Assembly: GCF_000422645.1 (NCBI RefSeq)
Contig: NZ_AUGL01000008.1
Span: 1 to 64,000 of the forward strand
Reading direction: 5' to 3'
DNA from: Ferrimonas futtsuensis DSM 18154
GTDB lineage: Bacteria; Pseudomonadota; Gammaproteobacteria; Enterobacterales; Shewanellaceae
DNA length: 64,000 nucleotides
Part shown: positions 1-7,600 of the stretch, piece by piece
Layout of the letters: the number at the start of each line of letters is the position of its first letter
Numbering within the stretch: position 1 is the stretch's first letter
Program-made: the position numbers and the translations under genes
The notes under the pieces: generated by a model
The model's database searches: none
What the model was told of the DNA's origin: nothing
Seen by the model: only the letters and a program-made list of their open reading frames with translations

Positions 1-2
1 GG

Positions 3-10
3 CTTTTTTG
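3..10. repeat. Left 8-bp target site duplication of the IS element
   Basis: The octamer CTTTTTTG lies directly before the left inverted repeat and recurs exactly at 1034-1041 directly after the right inverted repeat. An 8-bp duplication is the usual size for IS1595-family insertions. The target is a T-run such as is found at the end of a terminator, but the upstream sequence lies outside the window. Confidence 0.85.
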
Positions 11-1033
11 GGCTGTGTTTTAGTTAGCTGTTGAAGGCGTATACTTAAGGTACCTCTCCGCTTTGGGAGTTCAGGTATGAAACAGCAGCAATTCACACAG
101 TTGCTTCACCATATTGAGGAGCTGTCGCCAAGCCAGCGCGAACAGCTACTCAATCTTCTTTGCTTTGATGGCGCCTCTGCCAGCGCATTTCTCATAGAGA
201 ATCATCCAGATAGTTGTCCCCATTGCCACTCTGTTGAGTTGCGTCCTTGGGGCTCAAGCCACGGTCTTCCTCGATATCGTTGCAAGTCCTGTAGCAAAAC
301 CTTCAACCCATTAACTGGCACTCCCTTGGCTCGCTTGCGGAAAAAGGAGCATTGGCTGGCGTATGCTCAGTGTTTGATTGATGGCTTCACCGTCCGGCGC
401 TCTGCAAAAGAGTGCCGAATAAACAAGAACACGGCCTTTCTCTGGCGCCACCGGTTTCTCAAGTTCATTGCCAACAAACAAGCTACCCAAGAGCATGGTA
501 TCGTTGAAGCCGATGAAACCTTCTTTCTGAAGTCGAACAAAGGCCAGAAAACGTTAGAGCGACCTGCCCGCGTCCGCGGCGGAGTAAGTAAAACCAAAGG
601 TGGAGGAAGCGAAGACCAGGTTTCTGTTCTCATTGTGCGAGACAGGTCTGGGCAAACTGCGGATTTCATGCTGGAAAGACTTGATGCAAAACATGTCGGT
701 GCCGCCCTGAGTTCGGTGTTATCGATGGATGCTTGTCTATGTACCGACAGGGCATCGGTCTACGCTGCGTACGCGAAAAGAGCGGGAATAAAGCATGAAA
801 CGATTAAGGCATCAGGGCCGAGAAAGCGAGGGCCATTCCACATACAGAATGTGAACGCCTACGACAGTCGATTGAAAAGTTGGATGGTGCGATTTCGAGG
901 TGTAGCGACTAAATATCTGCACAACTACTTGGGATGGCACCGAATGCTGGACCGCTACCGGTACCAATTGAATCAAAGGCAGTGTCTTAGCGAAGTTGCT
1001 GGGTGGGGTGCAACAGTTACATAAGACACAGCC
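11..1033 (+). mobile_element. Complete IS1595-family insertion sequence
   Basis: A 1023-bp element carries one transposase gene (77-1024). Its imperfect terminal inverted repeats lie at 11-33 and 1011-1033, and 19 of 23 positions match when one end is reverse complemented; both outer ends begin GGCTGTGT. It is flanked by a perfect 8-bp direct repeat (3-10 and 1034-1041). Intact ends, intact gene and identical duplications suggest a recent insertion. The family is assigned from the ISXO2-like transposase and the duplication size; the subgroup is not certain. Confidence 0.88.
77..1024 (+). CDS. IS1595-family transposase (ISXO2-like domain)
   Basis: This 315-residue transposase is the only gene of the IS element and should catalyse its movement. 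The N-terminal region has a zinc-ribbon pattern with Cys47, Cys50, Cys69 and Cys72, typical of this family. A helix-turn-helix-like stretch follows at about 90-130, then the ISXO2-like catalytic domain with acidic residues in EADET (Asp146) and CTDRA (Asp224). The family's conserved C-terminal block has HIQNVNAYDSRLK followed by FRGVATKYLHNYLGWHR. The gene is full length with no frameshift, and its stop codon lies inside the right inverted repeat. The start at 77 is preceded by GGGAGTTCAGGT, an acceptable ribosome site. No passenger gene is present. Confidence 0.9.
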   Translation: MKQQQFTQLLHHIEELSPSQREQLLNLLCFDGASASAFLIENHPDSCPHCHSVELRPWGSSHGLPRYRCKSCSKTFNPLTGTPLARLRKKEHWLAYAQCLIDGFTVRRSAKECRINKNTAFLWRHRFLKFIANKQATQEHGIVEADETFFLKSNKGQKTLERPARVRGGVSKTKGGGSEDQVSVLIVRDRSGQTADFMLERLDAKHVGAALSSVLSMDACLCTDRASVYAAYAKRAGIKHETIKASGPRKRGPFHIQNVNAYDSRLKSWMVRFRGVATKYLHNYLGWHRMLDRYRYQLNQRQCLSEVAGWGATVT

Positions 1034-1041
1034 CTTTTTTG
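1034..1041. repeat. Right 8-bp target site duplication of the IS element
   Basis: CTTTTTTG follows the right inverted repeat immediately and is identical to 3-10. Confidence 0.85.
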
Positions 1042-1161
1042 TGCCTTGGGAAAGCGAATTCGCGTTCGGGATCAAAGATCTGTGCTTCCCCTAAGCGTCG
1101 TTCCGGCCAAGGGGGGCGTGCCATGGTAGGCTTGCGCCACTGCAAGATTTGAGGTGTGACA

Positions 1162-1812
1162 ATGAAGTATCAGGTGCTACAGGTAAGCTCCTACCGAACC
1201 AACTGCTCCCTGCTCTGGTGTCGCCAGACCAACAGGGCGGCCATCATCGATCCCGGCGGCGATGCCGAGCTGTTGCTCAATGCCATCGAAGAGAGGGGGC
1301 TCACCCTGGAGCGGGTGCTGCTGACCCACGGTCACATCGATCATGTTGGGGCGGCGTGCGTGTTGGCCGAGCGACTGGGCGTGCCGGTTGAGGGGCCGCA
1401 TCGGGATGACCAGTTCCTGCTGGACATGTTGCCCGAGGAGGCGCGCACCTATGGCTTTCCCATGGTCGAGGCCTTTGTGCCCGAGCGCTACCTAGAACAG
1501 GGGGATCGCATTCAGGTGGGCAGCGTGACCCTGGAGGTGTTGCACACGCCGGGCCACACCCCAGGCCACCTGGTGTTCCATAATCGCGAACAGGGCATCG
1601 CCTTTGTTGGCGATCTGATCTTCGCCGGCTCCGTGGGGCGTACCGACTTTGAGGGGGGGAATCACACTGATCTGATTCGCTCCATCACCCAGGTGCTCTG
1701 GCCCCTGGGGGAACAGACGGAGTTTGTGCCAGGCCATGGCCCCAACTCCACCATTGCCCGCGAGCGTCGCCTCAATCCCTATGTGGCGGACAGCCGCTTC
1801 AAGGGTGAATGA
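1162..1812 (+). CDS. gloC: GloC/YcbL-type hydroxyacylglutathione hydrolase (metallo-beta-lactamase fold)
   Basis: A 216-residue single-domain metallo-beta-lactamase protein, the size of E. coli YcbL (GloC), a type II glyoxalase that hydrolyses S-lactoylglutathione in the cytosol. The metal motif THGHIDHVG (HxHxDH) is present, as are TPGHTPGHLVF, GDLIFAGSVGRTDF and the late PGHGP, which supply the remaining metal ligands. The N-terminal block NCSLLWC and the DPGGDAE motif also match YcbL. I start at ATG 1162 rather than GTG 1156, because GAGG at 1151-1154 is then well spaced. The gene stands alone and ends at a strong hairpin terminator. Glyoxalase activity is inferred from the family; another thioester substrate is possible. 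Confidence 0.85.
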   Translation: MKYQVLQVSSYRTNCSLLWCRQTNRAAIIDPGGDAELLLNAIEERGLTLERVLLTHGHIDHVGAACVLAERLGVPVEGPHRDDQFLLDMLPEEARTYGFPMVEAFVPERYLEQGDRIQVGSVTLEVLHTPGHTPGHLVFHNREQGIAFVGDLIFAGSVGRTDFEGGNHTDLIRSITQVLWPLGEQTEFVPGHGPNSTIARERRLNPYVADSRFKGE

Positions 1813-1823
1813 CGGAAACGGAA

Positions 1824-1850
1824 AAACCGGCCTCAGGGCCGGTTTTTTTT
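1824..1850 (+). terminator. Rho-independent terminator of gloC
   Basis: The arms ACCGGCC and GGCCGGT flank a short loop and are followed by a run of T. The minus-strand small ORF (1833-1994) reads into this hairpin. Confidence 0.85.
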
Positions 1851-1994
1851 CGTCTGCATCTGCCACAGCCTGGGTTGGCGGTCGATGCTGATGATGTCGT
1901 ACATCAGGTAGGCCAGCAGCGGCAGCCCTGCCAGGAAAGCCAGCTTCACAAACTCCATGGAGGCGGGATTGCCCAGTACAGTCAAGTCGGTCAT
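1833..1994 (-). CDS. Small single-pass membrane protein, 53 aa, function unknown
   Basis: A 53-residue reading frame, MTDLTVLGNPASMEFVKLAF at its start, then a hydrophobic segment (about residues 16-36, with LAGLPLLAYLMYDIIS) and a short basic tail. A strong ribosome site, AAGAGGAGAT, stands six bases before the ATG. It lies downstream of mtrB, but the mtrB terminator (2145-2174) separates the two, so it probably has its own promoter. Its last codons run through the convergent gloC terminator. I do not recognise the family. The start signal and the membrane segment are seen; expression is inferred. Confidence 0.6.
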   Translation of the reverse strand: MTDLTVLGNPASMEFVKLAFLAGLPLLAYLMYDIISIDRQPRLWQMQTKKNRP

Positions 1995-2144
1995 GGTGTA
2001 TCTCCTCTTAGGGGGTGAGAAGGTCCACTCCTTGGCCCAGATTAGGACGCCTCAGCGCCAGCCAGGGCAGAATACCGATGGGGCCGGCTTTGCTCAAGAA
2101 ATCGCCAAAACTATCGGGAGTTGGTTCAGAAGGGGTTCAGAGGC

Positions 2145-2174
2145 AAAAAAAAGGCCGGTCAGTGACCGGCCTTT
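2145..2174 (-). terminator. Terminator of the mtrCAB operon
   Basis: On the minus strand the arms AAGGCCGGTCA and TGACCGGCCTT form a stem followed by eight T residues. It lies 18 bp after the mtrB stop codon. Confidence 0.9.
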
Positions 2175-2191
2175 CTGATTCAGGGACTGGG

Positions 2192-4147
2192 TTACAGCTT
2201 ATAGTTGACGGACAACATCACCATGTGGGCGTTGTAGTCACTGTTGAGATCACCCAGGGTCACCAGATTGGGCAGGGTATCCTGCTCAATGGCGGCGTAG
2301 TCCGCGTCCTCGTAGCGCTCGTAGCGGTAGTCCAGCCTCAGGGAGAGGGCAGTGTTCACCGCGTAGGTGCCGTAGAGGTTCAGGTTGTAGCTGGTGGCGA
2401 AGTAGCCGTCGTACTCACTGAAGCCTGAGGTGGTGTCGCTGTTGGAGTCGGCGTAGACATAGTCGCCGCCCAGTACCAGCTTCTCTGCCATCAGGCCGCT
2501 GTAGGTGAAGCCCAGGCCGAAGTGCTCAAACTCATCCTCAACTTTGGCATCCCAGCTGGCGGGACCGGACACCGAGCCGGACTGCTCGGAGAAGATCCAC
2601 TGTTTGCCGAAGAACAGGTGAGTGTTGAAACGCTCGGTGTGCTGGAACGCCAGGGTGGCGTCAAAGCCATAATCCTCGGCTTCGGTCAGGCCCACTTCGG
2701 ACTTGTCGTAGTCATCCAGGGCGTAGTAGCCGCTGAAGTCTACGGTCAAACGGTCCAGAGGGGTGTGGCTGACGCGCAGTTCCACTTCGCTGCGATCCCG
2801 GTCCGCCACGTTGTAGCGGCGCATCAGGTCGTTGTTGTCGCCGGTGACGCGGTAGGTGGAACCGTCGCGGCTGGAGAAGCCACCCTTCAGGGCGATGTCC
2901 CAGGCGTCGAAGGCGGTCACACGAACACGACCCCAGACGGCATCGTCGGTGGTGTCTTCACGATCCTGGGCGCTGCGGGTTACCTCCTTGCGGTCGTAAC
3001 CCAGATCCACCCGGTAGCCGCGGGCGATGCGGTAGCTTGCACCCAGCTTGTAGGTGGTGCGATCCACGTCGTAGGCCTGGTACTCGGCGGCGTCGCCGGA
3101 GTTGGGATCCAGAGCCAGTTCGGTCACCAGGATGTCAGAGGAGTTGTCACGCTCGCTGTAGTCCACGGAGGCGGTCAGGCGCAGGGCGTTGGTCGCCATG
3201 GAGGTCAGCTTCAGGTTGGCATCCAGAGTCTCGATCTTGCCGTCGAAACCGGCGATGCCGTTGTTGACCACCAGCAGGTCCTGATCCTGAGTCATCTCAC
3301 CAGAGGCGACGCGGCCAGAAACCTGGGTGCGGCCAAAGCTGTAGAAGCCATTGGCCATCACCTGGTAGGCGTCGTTGTCCGGGGCATCCTGATAGGCACC
3401 CTGAACCGCGCCAAATTTCAGCACGTCCACCTTGTTGTCGTAACTGGAGGCCAGGTAAGCCAGCTGGGTAAACCACTGCTCACCCTGCAGCTTGACCCCG
3501 GCTTCCCAGGTGTCGGTGCTGCTGTCTACCGGCTTGGCGACGTTGGTGGGGGTTCCACCCCAGATGGAGGCTTTCTGGAGGCCGCTCTTATCTTCGCGAC
3601 GGAAGTTGGCATAGGTCTGCCACATCTCGCCACCGAAGCTCAACTCGGCACCATAGCGCTCGCGCTCGGTTTCCAGAGTCTGCTCCTGCAGATCGCCTGC
3701 GACCCAGGTGTTGCCAACGACGGAGTAGTTGGACTGGGCGTGGTCGTTCTTCACGGTCACCAGTTTGCCGTACTCTACCGCCACGTTCCAGGTGTCGCCG
3801 TGACCGGCAGCCAGGCGGGCTTCGCCATTGTCCATGCCCAGGTTACGGGCTTCCAGTGAAGCGCCATAGCCGGACTCTGAGGTGTATTTCAGGTCAGAGT
3901 TAAAGGCACCGAAGGCGCCGTCTTCTGCCCCGAAGTAGTTGGCAGAGCGCTCGTTCTCACTGTCCACCGCACCGGCGGCGACGCCAACACTGCCCTGAGC
4001 ACCGTACTCGACGACGCAACGCTTACAGGACCATTTGTCGGTGTTGACCTTGTCCAGGTTGGCTTCCTGGATACTGTAACCACCCGCCATTGCCATGCCG
4101 GAAACGCCGGCCAGGGCCAGGGTGATCAGGTTATATCTGAATCTCAT
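2192..4147 (-). CDS. mtrB: MtrB-type outer membrane beta-barrel of the decaheme conduit
   Basis: MtrB is the outer-membrane porin that sheathes the decaheme MtrA and lets electrons cross the outer membrane to MtrC. This 651-residue protein has a signal peptide (cleavage near Ala21, MAMA-GG), then the CKRC pair at Cys41/Cys44 that is diagnostic for MtrB. The rest is a long run of alternating amphipathic strands rich in Asp, Tyr and Ser, ending in VMLSVNYKL as outer-membrane barrels do. It is slightly shorter than Shewanella MtrB (about 697). It is the last gene of mtrC-mtrA-mtrB, 12 bp after mtrA, and is followed by a strong terminator. A DmsF-type role is the main alternative, but the neighbouring mtrC favours metal reduction. 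Confidence 0.92.
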   Translation of the reverse strand: MRFRYNLITLALAGVSGMAMAGGYSIQEANLDKVNTDKWSCKRCVVEYGAQGSVGVAAGAVDSENERSANYFGAEDGAFGAFNSDLKYTSESGYGASLEARNLGMDNGEARLAAGHGDTWNVAVEYGKLVTVKNDHAQSNYSVVGNTWVAGDLQEQTLETERERYGAELSFGGEMWQTYANFRREDKSGLQKASIWGGTPTNVAKPVDSSTDTWEAGVKLQGEQWFTQLAYLASSYDNKVDVLKFGAVQGAYQDAPDNDAYQVMANGFYSFGRTQVSGRVASGEMTQDQDLLVVNNGIAGFDGKIETLDANLKLTSMATNALRLTASVDYSERDNSSDILVTELALDPNSGDAAEYQAYDVDRTTYKLGASYRIARGYRVDLGYDRKEVTRSAQDREDTTDDAVWGRVRVTAFDAWDIALKGGFSSRDGSTYRVTGDNNDLMRRYNVADRDRSEVELRVSHTPLDRLTVDFSGYYALDDYDKSEVGLTEAEDYGFDATLAFQHTERFNTHLFFGKQWIFSEQSGSVSGPASWDAKVEDEFEHFGLGFTYSGLMAEKLVLGGDYVYADSNSDTTSGFSEYDGYFATSYNLNLYGTYAVNTALSLRLDYRYERYEDADYAAIEQDTLPNLVTLGDLNSDYNAHMVMLSVNYKL

Positions 4148-4159
4148 GCTTCCCTCTCC

Positions 4160-5101
4160 TTAGCGCTGCAGCGCTTTGCCGGCAGGGTGGTTAGACCCGT
4201 GAATCTGGCTGTGGCAGTTCAAACAGCTTTGACCGGAGGTAAACACGCTGGGCTTACCGTTGATGCTGTTGCCACTGTGAGGGTTGGTGTGACACTGCTG
4301 ACAGAGCTGAGGAGCACGGTTGGTCAGCATGCCTTCATTAACACTGCCGTGAGGGTTGTGACACAGAGAGCAATCCTCGGTCACAGGAGCGTGCTCCCAC
4401 AGGAAAGGGCCGCGCTTCTCGGCGTGACACTGGTAGCAGTTGTCGTTGACAGAGACCTGGTTCAGAGCCGCTTCGGACATGGAACCGTGCGGATTGTGAC
4501 AGTCGGTGCAGCTCATGTCCGCCCACTTCAGTGGGTGAGAGGAGCGCTTGTTCATGTCCGCTTTCTGACGGCTGTGGCAAGCGGTGCAGGTGTCCACTTC
4601 GGTATGACGATCCAGGATGGGATCCTTGTCGGTGTGTACCTTGTGGCAGGAGGCGCAGGCGACCTCTTCCAGGTTGTGGGTGGAGGAGTGCCAGGCCATG
4701 CGTTCGCCATCCTGGTGACAGGAGAGGCAGACGCTGTTCTGTTTGGCTGCAGGGATGGGGGCGTCGGCACCGAACTGGATCATCGGCTCCTTACCACCTT
4801 TGTTGTGTTTGCCCTGGGGACCGTGACAGGCTTCGCACTGCAGGCCGGCCATCGGGCTCTTGCTGCTGTTGGTGCTGCCGTGAACGCCGTCGAAGATCGC
4901 CATCACCTGGTCACTCTTCTTGTGGCACATCAGACAGCCGTCGGCGCCCTTCTTGGAGTATTTACCCTCGGCAAACTTGGTGTCCAGGATCTGCTCCACT
5001 TCCGCGTCGGGCATCTTGTCCCAGGGCGCGGCGGTTGCACCCAGACCGGTGAGCAGGGCGAGGCCGGCTACCAGGGGGGTTAACCATTTCATCTGTTTCA
5101 T
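4160..5101 (-). CDS. mtrA: MtrA/DmsE-family periplasmic decaheme cytochrome c
   Basis: A 313-residue protein with an N-terminal signal peptide ([13 protein letters not shown]) and exactly ten CXXCH heme sites: CLMCH, CEACH, CLSCH, CASCH, CTACH, CTDCH, CYQCH, CSLCH, CQQCH and CLNCH. MtrA sits inside the MtrB barrel and carries electrons from periplasmic cytochromes to MtrC outside. Its length and heme count match the family (Shewanella MtrA about 333). The gene is between mtrC and mtrB in the standard order. A hairpin at 5131-5150 lies just upstream, between mtrC and mtrA, and may set the relative amounts of the two messages. Confidence 0.93.
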   Translation of the reverse strand: MKQMKWLTPLVAGLALLTGLGATAAPWDKMPDAEVEQILDTKFAEGKYSKKGADGCLMCHKKSDQVMAIFDGVHGSTNSSKSPMAGLQCEACHGPQGKHNKGGKEPMIQFGADAPIPAAKQNSVCLSCHQDGERMAWHSSTHNLEEVACASCHKVHTDKDPILDRHTEVDTCTACHSRQKADMNKRSSHPLKWADMSCTDCHNPHGSMSEAALNQVSVNDNCYQCHAEKRGPFLWEHAPVTEDCSLCHNPHGSVNEGMLTNRAPQLCQQCHTNPHSGNSINGKPSVFTSGQSCLNCHSQIHGSNHPAGKALQR

Positions 5102-5130
5102 AACGTATTCCTAACTGTGATCCGAACAGG

Positions 5131-5150
5131 GGGAGGGCTTGAGCCCTCCC
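5131..5150 (-). other. Intercistronic hairpin between mtrC and mtrA
   Basis: GGGAGGGC and GCCCTCCC form a perfect 8-bp stem with a 4-nt loop in the 56-bp gap. No T-run follows on the minus strand, so it is more likely an RNA-stability or processing element than a full terminator. Confidence 0.55.
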
Positions 5151-5157
5151 CAACGCC

Positions 5158-7152
5158 TTAGAACTTGACGTTGCCGTGGTTCACCACTTCGGGAGCGTGG
5201 CAGACCAGGCAGTTCTCAGCGGACACGGCCAGCTGGGCATCCGCCTTCTCACCGTTGTATACGCCGTTGCCGAAGGTGCCGCCGGTCATGTGGCTGATGG
5301 CGCCCTCATAATCGTGACAGCTGGCGCAGGTGGCGGTGATCGGGGTGCCGTAGCGGGCGTCGGCGGGGTTGAAGCCGCTGCCGCCATCAACGATGCCGGT
5401 GTTGATCACGTCCTTCTTCTTGAAGGAGTCCAGGTTGAAGCTGGTGTGGCACTGGGCACAGTCACCAACGATGGCCTTGCCTTTGTGGGTCACGTGCAGC
5501 TTCTGCTCGAAGGCGCCCTGGTTGGCGTAGGAGTAGGTGCCTTCAGGGGTGTGGCAGCTTACACAACCGTCCAGGCCTTCAACAAGGTCACCCATGACGA
5601 AACCAGGGTGGTGGGTACCTTTGTGAATCTGGAAGTTCTCGTTGTGGCAGCCTTCACACTTGGCGAAGTCCAGGGAGTCGGTGTGACGCATGGAGGCAGC
5701 CTCACCGGACTTGGTGACGAAGGCCAGGTTGGCTTTCATACCAGTGAAGTTCTCATCCAGAGAGTGTCCAGTGTCGTCCAGAGGCAGGCCTTCACAGCTG
5801 ATGATCTGGCCATCTTTGGAGCAGGCGGAGAGACCAACAAAGGTAAAGGCGGTGTCAGCGTCGCCGCTGCCGAACGCCAAGGTTCCGGTGTTGGCAACAA
5901 TGCTGCCCTCAACAATGGTGGCGCCATTGGCCAGTTCACCCTGTTCAACCGCATTAAAGCCACTCTTCTGGCCGTAGCCCAGAACTGGGAAGTTGGGGCC
6001 GATGTTGGTGGTCAGTTCCAGGCGCTCGATGCTGGTCAGCACTTCGGAGGCATCCAGTTTGGTGCCTGCGGAGTCCAGGATGGAGACGGTAACGTTGACG
6101 CTGTCGTCTGCAGCCACGTAGCTCATCTGAACATCGGTGCCCCACTGGGCAATCACCTTGGCGGCGTCGTTCCACTCACCCAGGTGGGCGTCGATGGTGC
6201 CGGCCACTACGCCGGTGCCTTCTGCGGTATGGCAGGTGGCACAGGTGGAGCTGTCAGGCTGCTCGGTGATGTGAGCATTATTGGTGTGGCAGCTGGAGCA
6301 GGTCTCTTTGGTGGGGACCATGGACCAGTTGCCCCATTCGGTCAGGGCCAGGTCGGCCTCTGGCTCGGAGGTCAGGTGACAGACGTTACAGGCGGCGCGG
6401 TCGGTGGGGTATTCACCGGCTTCGGCGGCAACCTGGTGCACATCGTGAACCAGAACGGTCAGGCTGCGGCTGGTGCGGCCACCGTCTGCCTTCATGCCGT
6501 CGTGGCAGGTGGCACAGGTCTGTGGATTGGTGTAGCTGTGCTTAATCGCCATGCCTTCGCCGTGACAGGTGGCACAGGAGTCGATGGCTACGATGTTGCG
6601 GGTGTAGTCGGCGGCGGCGCCGGCTGCATTGTAATCAAAGGCCACTTCCGCTTGGGGAACTGTAGTGGTGCCGTCTACCAGAGTGCCGGCAGGAACGATC
6701 ACGTTCAGGCGGCGAGTAAAGTCAGGATCCAGCTGAGCCTTTTCCAGGGCGGAGAAGGTGACGCTGTAGTAGCCGTTCTTCTCGTCGACGATCTCGGCAG
6801 CACCGTACTTGCTGTCGTGACCGGCAACCTGCCACATGGTGCTGTCACCAACGGTCTTGTGACCGGCGGGCAGCAGCTGAGCTACGTTGATCTTCATGCC
6901 CTGCAGACCGACAACGGACTCATCCTCTTCGTTGGTGGCCAGCACCTTGAAGACAGGAAGGCCATTGTCGAAGCTGACTTCGGTAACGGACAGGTTCAGT
7001 TGGTTGACTTCGGTGGCTGGCTCACCGCCGGGACGACCGGGGTTGCCATCATTGCCATCATTACCGTCGGAGCCGCCACAGGCGGACAGCGCTGCACTGA
7101 CTACCGCTGCGGTAGCCATCAGGCGCCAGTTGGGGGTTTTCATCATCATCAT
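5158..7152 (-). CDS. mtrC: MtrC/OmcA-family outer-membrane decaheme lipoprotein (MtrC-like)
   Basis: This extracellular electron-transfer cytochrome should accept electrons from MtrA/MtrB and pass them to minerals, electrodes or shuttles. It has a lipoprotein signal ending in LSACGG, then a Gly-X-Y tract (G-SD-G-ND-G-ND-G-NP-G-RP-G), beta-rich domains, and two groups of five CXXCH sites: CATCH, CATCH, CNVCH, CSSCH, CATCH, then CEGCH, CVSCH, CAQCH, CASCH, CLVCH. At 664 residues it matches Shewanella MtrC (about 671). I start at ATG 7152, giving MMMMK, because AGGG is then about eight bases upstream; ATG 7158 is too close to it. It is the first gene of the mtrCAB operon. Paralogous to the next gene upstream. 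Confidence 0.92.
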   Translation of the reverse strand: MMMMKTPNWRLMATAAVVSAALSACGGSDGNDGNDGNPGRPGGEPATEVNQLNLSVTEVSFDNGLPVFKVLATNEEDESVVGLQGMKINVAQLLPAGHKTVGDSTMWQVAGHDSKYGAAEIVDEKNGYYSVTFSALEKAQLDPDFTRRLNVIVPAGTLVDGTTTVPQAEVAFDYNAAGAAADYTRNIVAIDSCATCHGEGMAIKHSYTNPQTCATCHDGMKADGGRTSRSLTVLVHDVHQVAAEAGEYPTDRAACNVCHLTSEPEADLALTEWGNWSMVPTKETCSSCHTNNAHITEQPDSSTCATCHTAEGTGVVAGTIDAHLGEWNDAAKVIAQWGTDVQMSYVAADDSVNVTVSILDSAGTKLDASEVLTSIERLELTTNIGPNFPVLGYGQKSGFNAVEQGELANGATIVEGSIVANTGTLAFGSGDADTAFTFVGLSACSKDGQIISCEGLPLDDTGHSLDENFTGMKANLAFVTKSGEAASMRHTDSLDFAKCEGCHNENFQIHKGTHHPGFVMGDLVEGLDGCVSCHTPEGTYSYANQGAFEQKLHVTHKGKAIVGDCAQCHTSFNLDSFKKKDVINTGIVDGGSGFNPADARYGTPITATCASCHDYEGAISHMTGGTFGNGVYNGEKADAQLAVSAENCLVCHAPEVVNHGNVKF

Positions 7153-7216
7153 TATCATTTCCCTGCTTTTGGAGATGGTTTTTTGTTAACCACCTTACCA
7201 AGTGACGCTTACTGCC

Positions 7217-7230
7217 TTGATTAAGATTCA
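7217..7230. promoter_or_regulatory. FNR/EtrA-like site upstream of mtrC
   Basis: TTGATTAAGATTCA matches the FNR consensus TTGAT-N4-ATCAA at 8 of 10 fixed positions. It is 65-78 bp before the mtrC start. Confidence 0.35.
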
Positions 7231-7279
7231 GTTGTGCGCCTATTCAATGCAATTTATATCAACTTCCTCTCATAAATAC

Positions 7280-7295
7280 TGTGACTTGCATCAGC
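7280..7295. promoter_or_regulatory. CRP-like site upstream of mtrC
   Basis: TGTGACTTGCATCAGC matches TGTGA-N6-TCACA at 8 of 10 positions. CRP is known to be needed for mtr expression in Shewanella; binding here is inferred. Confidence 0.4.
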
Positions 7296-7323
7296 GATTT
7301 ACATTGCTCTACCCAGAAAGGAG

Positions 7324-7343
7324 TAAGTGAAAAATTTCACTTA
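7324..7343. promoter_or_regulatory. Perfect palindrome, candidate operator upstream of mtrC
   Basis: Arms TAAGTGAAA and TTTCACTTA are exact inverted repeats separated by two A residues. It lies about 170-190 bp before mtrC. I do not recognise the regulator. Confidence 0.45.
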
Positions 7344-7553
7344 GGCAATAACTTAGTTGCAAAAAAGGGAAATGTGAACGGCGTTTACAGCCGGTTCAGT
7401 CGGGGTTCAGCGAAAAGCCTGGGCAGGTCTGCTTTTAAGTCTGAAAAACCGAGTTTAAAGAGCGGCATTCCCAATAAAATTTGGTCAATCTTTCCCTTTT
7501 TGTCGATCTTTACAGACATTTTGAAACAATTTCGCCCGGCAGAAATTGACCGC

Positions 7554-7582
7554 AAAAAAAAAGCGGCCCAGGGGGCCGCTTC
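7554..7582 (-). terminator. Terminator of the omcA-like gene
   Basis: On the minus strand GAAGCGGCCC and GGGCCGCTT form a stem followed by nine T residues, 19 bp after the stop codon. Confidence 0.9.
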
Positions 7583-7600
7583 AACGTTAGGGTCTATGCC

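Larger units (their letters stand above)
7153..7553 (-). promoter_or_regulatory. Gene-free control region upstream of mtrC
   Basis: About 400 bp, AT-richer than the genes, between the omcA-like terminator and mtrC. It holds an FNR-like site (7217-7230), a CRP-like site (7280-7295) and a perfect 9-2-9 palindrome (7324-7343). The strong terminator at its far end implies that mtrCAB has its own promoter here. I could not fix the -10 and -35 elements with confidence. Confidence 0.6.

Noticed and set aside
2522-3859. Long plus-strand reading frame (445 codons) opposite mtrB
   Set aside because: It is an antisense shadow of a high-GC gene, with low-complexity Gly/Val/His composition and no domain; mtrB is clear on the other strand.
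5176-7224. 682-codon plus-strand reading frame opposite mtrC
   Set aside because: Shadow of the decaheme gene; the Gly/Val-rich product has no recognisable fold.
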